A stretch of 64,000 nucleotides of DNA, taken from NCBI GenBank assembly GCA_963931865.1, contig OZ007509.1:14716048-14780047 (forward strand), written 5' to 3'. A model generated the notes under the pieces. It searched no databases and was not told where the DNA came from. It saw nothing but the letters and a program-made list of their open reading frames with translations. Shown piece after piece: positions 46,901 through 58,900 of this stretch (positions within the stretch are counted from its first letter, which is position 1; each line of letters opens with the position of its first letter). The translations under genes and the position numbers were made by a program. This stretch comes from Axinella damicornis (lineage: Eukaryota > Porifera > Demospongiae > Axinellida > Axinellidae).

Positions 46901-49900
46901 CATCATTGTTGTCATTGTTACTGTCGTCAACATCATCACTGTCATAATCCTGATCGTGATCATCATCATCATCACAGCATTACTATAATCTCCTTTTATG
47001 CAGCACTTCCAAATATCACGTCTGGACTGAATACTTCTTACAATGTCCAACTGGGAGATAGATTCTCATTCGAATGTGCAGTTCATGGAGTGCCCATACC
47101 GAACATTGTCTGGTTCAAAGATGATAGTTTAATCAGCGATGTCAATGATACCAACCTGAATATTACATACAGTAATCCATCCAGTACCCTGACAATACTT
47201 GCAGTATCTTTTGGATATCGTGGGACGTATACCTGCCTTGCCACCAACAATGCTGGCAGTGATAAAAGCACTAGCATTCTTGCCATCACAGGTTAGTTTT
47301 ATTAGGAACCTGTGGCAATAGCCACAATGATGCAGTATGTGTGCTTCAACAACTGTGTAACTGAAGCATTATGTGTTGTCCAGAGACAGTTGACATCTTA
47401 GCACACACAGTGTGTACTCTGCCTACTCTGCAGTTAGCTGCATGTTGTATAGCTAACAGCTGCCCAGTAGTCCAGTACCATGCTTGTACATGGCTAGCAT
47501 TGTGGTAGTGCAGATGGGTTGAGCTTTGTCAGTGTTACAAGCATGATTGGATTTTCATTAGGCTACAGTGACAGTATTATATAATTATAGCTATACAGCT
47601 TATAAATCGGTGAAATTTACTGCACTTCATTTCTCAGCTGCTAGTATTGGTCCTGGCCTAGACCTTTGCACATACGAGGTGCCAGATCCAGGTTTGTCAA
47701 ATATTCATCCACATATATACCTAACTTCAATGGCTATATGGTGTGTCTAACTGTGACAGTTATTGCTTTTAGATTCAAGTTCTGGATCTTGTGTTGCTGC
47801 TGGCTACCATCAGTGTTGCCCAGGTGGGAATGGCAGCTGCAGAACTGGCAGGTGTTACTGTGATGAAGCTTGCTTTGAAAGTGGTGATTGCTGCAGAGAC
47901 ATCAATGAGCTCAACTGCACATGCAACAGAAGTACGAGTTTAGTACCTATACAATGATGTGGTAGTGATTTTCAGCTGAAGACAACAATCTCTGTTACAG
48001 TAGCTATACTGTTGATAGTTGTTGTTGCTGTTGATAGTTTCTTCTTCTTTTGTTGCAGCACTTCCAAGTATCACTTCTGGACTGAATACTTCTTACAGTG
48101 TCCGACTGGGAGATAGATTCTTGCTCCAATGTGCAGTTCATGGAGTACCCATACCAGACATTGTCTGGCTGCAAGATGCAACCTTGGACCTCAGCGATGT
48201 CAATGACACCAACCTGGATATTACATACTCTGATCCACTCAATTCACAAGTGACGAGTACCCTGACAATACTTGAAGTGTCTTTGAGATATCGTGGCACG
48301 TATACCTGTCTTGCCACCAACAATGCTGGTAGTGATAGGAGCACTGGTAGTCTCACCATTACAGGTTAGTTCTAATTGGGATATTATTGTTATTGGATTC
48401 TAAAGCACAAACATCATTCAATACCAGGCATCTCTGCTACCATACCACACACATACCCTTAGTAGGTTAATAGTAGGTTTTCAGAACAGCTGCTGCATGT
48501 GAAGCAAGCGGTTTAGTAACCTATACAGTTAATGACTGCAATTGTTGTGGCATGCTAGCTAAAGGTGTTGCTGACAGCTGTTGGTAGTGTGGGCTGTTCC
48601 ATATTGCATAGCTTCACTGTTGATCCTTTCTGCTTTTACCAGCACCTGCCAACATTGTGGTAGCTCCGATGAACACAATAGTGAGCATTTCCTTCGATGC
48701 TGTGTTGACTTGTGAGGCTTTTGGAGTTCCTGCACCCACAATCTCATGGAATCTACCTGATGGTACTGCAGATTGTGGAAGTGGTAGTGGCATATTGCAC
48801 CTTCGCATTAGTGTTGAGACCAATACCTCAGACTCATCTGCATACCGTGTGATTTCAAGGCTGTCTGTTGAGAATACTGAACTAGGAGATGCAGGGACAT
48901 ACACCTGTGCTGCGACAAATGGATTAATTGGAGCCACTGGTACTGCAGCTGCCACTCTGACCATACAAGGTAAAGCCATGTAACCAGAGCGACTTTGTTG
49001 CACATACTACACAGACAGCTACACAATGTACATGGGTCATTCCATGTCAAATCAACACAAAAAAATCCTGACCTCTTCCAATTTTGACGAAACTTGGTGA
49101 GCCTGTTAGTTCTATTAGGAAACCACTGCACACCAAATTTCAGCTTCTGAACTGCTATAGCTTTTCAACTGTGACAAATTTAATTTTTGCCTCAGGTACC
49201 CGTTTTAGACCGCGTGCCATGACTGAAATACCCATATCTTTAGATGTGATCAACGTAGAGAGTTGTAACAAGGATTTTCTCAAAGCTCTTGAAAGGCTCT
49301 TTCATTTGGCATATAACAATTTGACGTTTGATCTCATTAAAGTTCAAAGGTTATGTAATCTGACCTTTGACCTTGGTTCTGGAAAAACGGAAGTTTTGAT
49401 TTTTTTCAAACTTTTTTTGCAAAGACCTTGAACCTAAATGTGTTTATTCACCAAGTTTTAATTTGGGACTACAATGGGAACAGCAGCTATAGAACAAAAT
49501 GTAGTAGCATGTACGAAATATGTGCACATAGCATACACAGATAATGGGTCTAAAACCCATCATGTTTACTAACCTGCCTAGTTTTATTAATTTCTGAACC
49601 ACCTTAAGCTCTTCAGTTGCAGCTCAGCTTGCTGTCTGTGTCAGTGTGTACGTGCGACCTTTTCGTAGCATTGCTTTATTTACAGGTAACTGGCTTCACT
49701 TGCTTCAGCTACTGCACTGGGAAAAATAATCTGTTTTCAGATTATTTGCGCTGCAAAGGCAGGTTACACTAGCAGAGAATCAATTACATTTCTGGTGAAT
49801 GAGCCAAACAATGGATACATCAGATGGATGCATAACTAACTGGCTGAGTAGCTACCAAGCACGTGCATACTATAATCTTTAGCTGGTAGACAAGAGTCTG

Positions 49901-52900
49901 CCTTGCCTTGCTTTTATGGAAACGTTTGTTCTTTATGAAGCATGACAGAATTTGATGGAGTGACTCTTTGGAATGGTGGATGGTAGACATGTTTGTCCAT
50001 TCTCTTCATGGTACTTACCAGTCAGGTATGCATCATGCATCTTCTGGTTAGTTTGCAGTGTTGCCCCCACATTCACCTACATGAGCACTGCTGTTAACAT
50101 GTTGTGCAGAGGTCTGACAGTCGCTATGACACCTCCGTTCGTGTTAGCGTAGTGCAGCACAAGACAGTTCCCTCTTCACGGACATGCTTGTCTCAATCAC
50201 TACATCTGCATGAGTCCGGTGTAGCTCCTTACTCTGACTAGTTCGTCACTAGCCACCTGAACATGCACATGCAGCTACACTTATGCTTAGGTGTCAGGAT
50301 AAGTTACTAATGTAGGGCTTATTCAGGCTCTCACCAACGAGCAAGGTTCAAAATAACCATAACGTTATAGCGGTTATTCTGTTTTCAGTGAACTCCCATG
50401 CGCTGCAAAGGCAGGTTACACTAGCAGAGAATCAATTACATTTCTGGTTAATGAGCCAAACAATGGATACATCAGATGGATGCATAACTAACTGGCTGAG
50501 TAGCTACCAAGCACGTGCATACTCTGCTGAAATTTGGTGTGCAGTGGTTATGAGATATACCATTGGATGCTGTGAAGATCAGCTGCACAAGTACTATAGG
50601 GCACATGAACTCATCATACATCCAGTTGCAAGCATTCTTTTTGATGAAAAACCTTGCAGATGGTAATTGCAGTATTTAGCTAAGTCTTTTTCTCTCAACC
50701 TAATGATGATCATGGCCTACAACCAAGAAGTATACCTGACTGAGGAAGTCCAAATTTAGTGTGGAGTGGTCTCTCAATTAATGTTTTGTAGCCTGACCTT
50801 TGACCTTGGTTCTGGAAAACCAAGTTTTGAATTCCAACTTTATTTACAAAGACCTTGAACCTACATGTGTTTATTCACCAAGTTTTAATTTGGGACAACA
50901 ATGGGAACAGCAGCTATAGACCAAAATGTAGTAGCATGAATACAAAAAACGTACACATGCTACTTCATTTTGGTCTATAGTTGCTGTTCCCATTGTAGTC
51001 CCAAATTAAAACTTGGTGCATAAACACATTTAGGTTCAAGGTCTTTGCAAAAAAAGTTTGAAAAAAATCAAAACTTCCGTTTTTCCAGAACCAAGGTCAA
51101 AGGTCAGATTACATAACCTTTGAACTTTGAATAGATCAAACGTCAAACTATTATATGCCAAATGAAAGAGCCTTTCAAGAGCTTCGAGAAAATCCTTGTT
51201 GCAACTCTCTACGTTGATCACATCAGAAGATATGGGTATTTCAGTCATGGCACACTGTCTAAAATGGGCACCTGAAGCCAAAATTAAATTTGTTGCAGTT
51301 GAAAAGCTATAGCAGTTCAGAAGCTGAAGTTTGGTGTGCAGTGGTTTCTTAATAGAACTAACAGGCTCACCAAGTTTCGTCAAAATCGGAAGAGGTCAGG
51401 ATTTTTTTGTGTTGACTTGACACGGAATGACCCACATTCAACATCTTGACCCTCAATACCTAGCCTCGTTCCCAGTCCCACGCCCAGCTTTTCGTTGCTG
51501 GGCATGGGACTGGGTACGAGGCTACTCAATACCAGTGTGGGAGGAATTTTGTTGGTATTATGACAAAAATATTATGGTAATCTGTGATCCAGTGATAGTC
51601 TTTCTTCTTACAACTTCAATTCTGCTTCCACCAGCACCTGCCAATATTGTGGTAGCTCCTATGAACACAGTAGTGTGTGTTTCCTTCAATGCTGTGTTCA
51701 CTTGTGAGGCCTTTGGAGTTCCCACACCAACAATCTCGTGGAATCTACCTGATGGTACTGCAGTATCTGCGACATCTGGAAGTGGGATTGGCATGCTGTA
51801 CCCTCGCATTACTGCTGAGACCAGCACCTCAGAATCATCTGCATACCGTATGATCTCAAGGCTGTCTGTCAGCGATACTGAGCTAGGAGATGCAGGGACA
51901 TATACCTGTGTTGCAACAAATGGAGTAGAGAATCTGATTGGAGCCACTGGCACTGCAACTGCCACCCTGACTGTGCAAGGTATTAAGGTCATGCTAACAA
52001 CTAACTAGAGGAACTTCAGTTTCACTGTGTTTTTACATACATTGGGTTTGATTACCTTTTACACTCACGTAGATATTGACTAGTTGCTACATTGTACGCT
52101 GAGTTGCTGGTTACGGTGCATGAGATTTTCACACTCGGCATGTATGTGGAGTTTACTGTAGTTAGTTTCAGATGTCTGTCCTTTCTGTGCACCCTAACTT
52201 TCAAACTGCATAGCTAGTTGAGGTTCGCGATACCTTGGAAATGTGAATGTCTCACTACGGATTGTATCTGCATTATGGAGTTTCAATATTTAGGAAGTTG
52301 CCACGTCATAAGCTAGTGTGTAGCATAGAACTGTGAATGTGCACACTGTGGCGTGAACTTAATTCACTCAATAGCTACCAGGCACCCCACACCAATTCTT
52401 TCATAATTCACTATGGACAGATAGCTTCATCCCTAACCTCATTCCCAAGTCATTCCTAACATTATTGCATTCCCAGGCCATTCCTATAGTCACACTCACA
52501 AGCCATTCCTATAGTCTCATTCCCAGGCCATACAATGCTTGTTGTCTGTTTAGTTTTCACAGTACATTGTCCAATTGATGTTTGTCACACAGCCTCTTGC
52601 ATAATGTACAAGCTTTGCACTTCATAAGCCCATGTGCTATATTTCTTGCAAAGATCTGGTTAGCACTAGCTACTCAGTTCAAGTACAGGACTAAATCTGA
52701 TTGAATTTAGCCTCGCTGTATGTGTACAGATCCAGTGTTTTATTCTATACATGCAGTTCCGGTGGAAGTGCAAGTTCATGGGTACAACACAATCACAGAA
52801 TTTCAGTCACTGGTGATTTCCTGCAAGGCAGCGGGTTATCCTCTTGCTACAGTACAATGGTTTAGGAATGGTGATAACCTGGATGTACTAAGGAGCAACC

Positions 52901-55900
52901 TGGAAGCACGAATCAGCATTTCTATGGAAATACACATGGAAGGAGACTCAATACCATTTGTGATGAGCCAACTTCAAATTATGCGTGTGACATCAGATGA
53001 CAGCGGAATATACCTCTGCAGTGCTGAGAATGGCTACCTTCGTGATAACAGCAACATTTCAGTGACTGTATCAAGTAAGCTTCAACACTGTTCAGTCAAT
53101 AGACTAAGAGTAGACTAAGACATTGAATTCACTTCAGCTCTCAAAAGGGGTGGCAAACAAGGAGTATAATTATTATATATTTCACATTAGCTAGCTCAAG
53201 AAGATTAATTGTGTGTGGAAGAGTCAAAACAAATCATAATTATTCATATCGTCTTCTATTCAAACAGCCATTAATGAGTGTACACTCAGAGGGGGTGCAA
53301 CACCATGCCAGAATGGCGGCACGTGTGTGGACAGTGTGGGCACCTATTACTGTCACTGTGCTGAAGGATATGCTGGTACAAATTGTACAGAGGAGGGTGA
53401 GCAATTATACATGTATACATTTTGTGAGCAAATTTTATAGGCAGCCAAGAGGAAGAGATCTCAAATATACCTCATGAATAAAACCCACAGTATTCTAATG
53501 AGCTATGTAAGTGTGATAGAGCGACATTTTTTTCCTGCATCAGTTCTAGGACCTGGCGAGCCACCAGAGATTGTGGCTCCCCCGCCGGACACCTCTACTC
53601 CCCTCGTTAATACACTGAATTTGACTTGTGATGCCACTGGAAACCCACCCCCCACATACAGATGGTACAAAGATGGGGAGCTGCTTCCAGGAGCAGTACT
53701 GCCCTACTTTTACATTACCGAAACAGCCCCTGAAGACAGAGGATACTACCACTGTGAAGTTACGAACAGTATAGACAGAGAACAATCACTGCCAGCACTG
53801 GTAACAATTCCAGGTAACCAACACGACACACTATCCTGCACCATATAGCAATACAGCAGTGGGACCATAGATAAACTATGTTATGTGTGCCGAGACCAAG
53901 GTGACAACTGTTCATGCACACAGATTTGTGAGACCGAAATGCTTTGTAATTATTGTACTTGAAGGTATCATAGTGTCATCGATCTACTTAATTGTTGCTG
54001 GTTTTGAATTTATTTCAGGTGTATATCAATATTCTGTTGAGGTAGAGCTCAACCATTCTTCTTTCAGAATTAGTGATCTTCCTGATGAGGTACAGAGTTA
54101 TGCTAATAATTATACTATGATACTGTAAATGTATACAAATTTTCTTTCATTCTCTCAGATTGATTTTGATGGTTTCAGTGGCAGATCAAATGTATCTCTC
54201 TACTCTGTCCATTTGTTGAGGTATATCACTGTTGTCATTTGCAGTCAAAAAAGGCCTTTTGATATCAGTCTGTTCTCTAATTTGCATAGCAATCACACCA
54301 GTGAACAAGCCGAACTGCTCTTCACAGTACTAACCAACACTCGCAGTACTGCTGGAATAGCAGATGCCATAACTCAGGAGCTGAATACACTGCCCTTGAA
54401 CCTACTATCTGAACCTGAAAGATATGGTATGACAGTGAAATAATAATTATATTTCTTGCCACTATTATCATGACTAACCTTGCAGATGGATGCCAGGCCA
54501 GGAATGATCAAATTGCTCCAGGGGTTGGCATATACTTCAGCTGGAATGAATCAGAGATAGGCAGCCATTCCTTTCACCCTTGCCCCTGCAAGGACATAAT
54601 TGAAGCTCCGGCTAATGCCACAATAAGCCGCAGGTGTGGAGGGACGTACAGCAGCAGAGGAAGATGGGATGAGGTGGACTACAGCCAGTGCTTTACAAAC
54701 ATCACTCTAGAGTTTTGTGAAGCAATAATAGTGAGTGCATAATTATAGGATGAGACAATCCAGGCTTACACTTCCTGTGTACTTTAGATTATGAACTTGG
54801 CTCTCAAAAATCAATTTTGAGTTTGAATGTGTATGTAGACTATGTACGTGTGTACATATTATTCAGTATCTCTTTACAGTCTTCAGAGTCACCTCAAGCT
54901 CTTGCTGAAACGGTTGCTACCATTACTAATGATTTTATGAGCTTTGAACCCAGTGATGTCTCTGTTACTGCCACACTCATCGGAAGTCTGACACAGGATG
55001 CAGTACAGGACCCTGAGGTATGTTTTATCCTCACAACACCAATCTCCAAGTTATCACCTTGCCCACAGCTCCATGCCTTCAAAGGAGGGAGGGAAGAATT
55101 GCATGCCAATGATGTTTCTTTCTCCTCCAATTAATACACATGCCATAATTATATTTGCAGGTGAGAGGCAATTATCTAAATGCTATAGACAACCTGCTAC
55201 GGGCCAATTCTAGTGTCATCCGAGAAAGCCAAATGCAGTCAAATACTTCATCAAGGTATGTGGCTACTCAAAACCAGTTTTCATGGGTGAGAATTTAATT
55301 GGTAATTCTGAGTTTCTTTTGGGCATTCAAACAATGCACACGCTCTGCATTACTGTTACATAGAAGTGCAGCAACATGATTACAAGTTGTCTTTAAAACA
55401 AATGTGTTTACTACACAATCAAAACCTGTCCTACGGTATGTTTTGAGTGACATACATATACGTATGACTCTGAATTGATTCTTACTGCAGGCTGCTTGAC
55501 AGCTTGACTCTATTCAGTGACAACGTTCCCTTTCAAAATGATTCCAATACTACAACTTTCACACGCAAAACATTCGCTCTGCTTGTCAAAGAGGTTGATG
55601 TCATGACGTTCAATGATGAAACATTGCTCATTAACCTGGGAACAGTGGAAGAAGCTACTAACACCAGTGAAGAGATTGACCCAAATTCACTTGTAGTGAG
55701 CACATCTAATATTGCCAACACAAGTGTAGTAACTACTGCTGAAGTTGAAGTACCACAGACTGCTCTCAGTGGCGAGGGCACACCAACACAGAGACTCAGC
55801 TACACAGTGTTTGCTAACGACAGCTTGTTCCAGTCTGCAGATGAAACACGGAGTAACATCACGTTGGGATCCATTGTAGTGTCTGTACGAGTGAATGTGT

Positions 55901-58900
55901 CCAACGATCTGCCAAATCCCATTCGAATCACCTTCTTGATTAACATGGTAGGTTGTTGCTAAACATTAATCATGAGTTGTTAATTTGCTGTTGCATTTTG
56001 TCTTTTTCATCAGCTAATTGCGAATGCAAGCAGGGCCATCTGTGCAGAATGGAACACAAGTAGGTATTTATTAATCAAGTGTATACCTAGATCATTATGA
56101 GCAAGAGGTTTATGCTATCTTGTACCATGTGGTACGTGAGGCGGATGAAAAGCACTGCCACAGAGTGTATTTCCACCACATGTACACTCTGTGCATACGC
56201 CCTAGGGTGTATGGTTGCCTATATTATAGCTTAGCGTGCACTTATGGTACTGTCATATGTACATAGGTTGCTAGGGTATATGTGATTCATACTTTGAGTG
56301 CAGTTTTATGTATAGTTGATCGTGAGGGTGAAGTCCCTGAGGGAGTGCATAAAACTGCACGAACCTTGCATAAACACATGCATATGAGACTCTATAGGGC
56401 TTGATCCAAGCCTGGACATTGATCCCGGTATGCAGGTGGAGCAGCATGGTCCAACAATACCTGCATGGTGACTGGAAGGAACAGTGATAGTGACCACAGA
56501 ACTTATGTCCAGGCAGAGTACAATCGACCAGGCCACTTCGGCATCCTTTTGGTAAGCATATGGTACATCCTCAGTGTGCATGTTTAACTGTAACTAACTA
56601 TCTTTGGTATGAATGGGGTGCTTTGATAGCTTCATTCCCAGGCCCCACCCAGGTTTTCGTCACTTGAAGTACGGAAACCCGCGTTTCCGTACAGCAAGCA
56701 ACGAAAAGCTGGGCGGGGCCTGGGAACGAGGCTAGTGCTTTGATTAGTTGAAAGGTAGCCAAATATACTCCACAGCATCATAATTACTGAATCATATTTC
56801 TCGTGTTGCCATGACATCTAAATGCTATGTTGATAAAACTATGTATCTGCTTCACTGCAGGATCTGAACCCAAGCCCTGGCCCATCTTCATTCATCCTGC
56901 AAGCCATTACTTATATTGGTCTGATAGTGTCTCTTGTGTGCCTCGCTGCCTTCATCATCACTTATGCAGCCTCAAAGTAAGCGGACAAAGAACATCACAA
57001 TAGAATAGTTGATCTGTATGCTGGTTACATGACAAGCAAACTTGATAGCTAGCCTTGTTCCAGGCCATTCCCACTGCCAGTATTTGATCGTGGTAGTGGG
57101 AATGGCCTGGAACAAGGCTACCTGATTGCAACATTTCAAGCAGACTATGCTGATTATCAGGCCTAACTTTATTGGACTGCTGAATTATAAATCGAAAAGT
57201 TGTCACCAAAGCATCCAACTGCATAACTATAGCACTACATGTTCTTAAAGTTGCTGTTGCATTTCAGGAGCCTGAGAAACAGTGAGCATGGACAAATATT
57301 GATGAACATGAGCTGCTCTCTAGCTGGCTTCTATATCATCTTCCTGATTGCGGGGCATGCTGCACCTGTTGCCGCGCTGTGTGGGATCAGTGCTGCACTC
57401 CTGCAGTACTTCATGCTGGTCTACTTTGGCTGGACAGCAGCAGAGGCGGTGTACCTCTACATGAAGCTGGTGAAGGTCCTGGGAGGAAACATTGCACGCT
57501 TTGTTCTGAAGGCAGCATTGGTTGTCTGGTGTAAGTCCCATATAACTGCATGCAGTTGTTCATAACATGGGGAGAAGTCTATATATGGAAGTTAGTGGGA
57601 TGGACCGAGTAAGATGAATTTCTTTCTCTCTATAATGTCTTGACATTATCATGTGCATGGCATAAATCTATAATATCACTTTCCTTTCCTTAGTGGTTCC
57701 GTTGTTGATAGTGGCCGTGTCTGCTGGTGCTGGTTACAACTACTACGACATAAGACAGATCGCTTAGTAAGTGCTGTGTGTGCTTCTCTGCATGTTTTGT
57801 TACAAGGACTGCAATGTACACAACATTAGTTGTCTGTTGCTTAGCTACATGTACTAAAATCAGAACATGAACAACACAAAGTAAAATGGGTGGAGGTGAT
57901 AATGGGATGTGGTTGCCATGGCAACAGATTGCAAATTAGGTGCAACCCCCGGACCAGAACAATATTCACCATTTGAGTTCATGTTGCTCAGTCTAGGGAT
58001 TGTAACATATCCCATACCATTAACTACCAGAAACTCAGATGCAAGAAAGGGGGCCGGTGGGTTGAGTGTCTCCAGATATGATGTATATATATTATTACAC
58101 CACTGTAATTAGTGCTGTGTATTGTGACTACCATCTGAAGGCTATGATGCCGTAAGCCAGGACTATACATGTAGCCTCCAAGAGATCTAGATGTTTGAAA
58201 TAGATGATTAGGGGACTTGACCAACAACTCTCTATTTGTGCAGTTGCCGTGCTGAGAAGTATCCCTTCTGGTTTGGTCTGGTGCTGCCCTTTCTGATCAT
58301 TTACGTATTCAACTGGGTGATATTCTTCTTGATCATGAGATCCGTCTTCAAGCTGAACACGAAGAGTACCAACCCCGACAAACTTCAAGAGGCCAAAAAG
58401 AAAGCTTTCATCGCCATTGGACTTGCTACAGTGCTGGGACTTGGATGGGGCTTTGGACTGCTGGCAACCAGTTCTGACCTCAGAGGACTCACTCTTGCCT
58501 TCCAGATCATTTTCAGCATCTTTGTTGGCTGCCAGGGGCTGTTGCTATTCGTTCTGCATGGACTACGATCAGCTGAGGCCAGGAAAGAGTGGAAGCTGTG
58601 GCTCTCCAAAATTTCAAACAAATCCGTGCAGCTGTACACAGTTGCAAGATCAAGTTCTACAATGCCACTCTCTGAAGCAAGGCCGAGTTCAACCCCCACC
58701 TCTCCTTCAAGCTCAATGTACGAAATGTCGGACATTTCAAAGGGAAGCACACTGCCACGGGCCAAGAAGGATCAGATGGAACTGCCAGCTGAAGAGAAAC
58801 AAGGGGGCAAATCTCTAGAGGCCAAGGAGAGTGTGCAGCCTACCCGTAAGCAAAGCTTAGTGCAGAAAGCCATTCAAAGCCTGACTCCTGGTAAGCATGC

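Noticed and set aside
49084..49431. 115-residue frame present as an inverted pair (49084-49431 + and 51036-51383 -)
   Set aside because: The arms of the foldback element explain the pairing; no domain is recognised. It might be a remnant of an element protein, but the evidence is insufficient.
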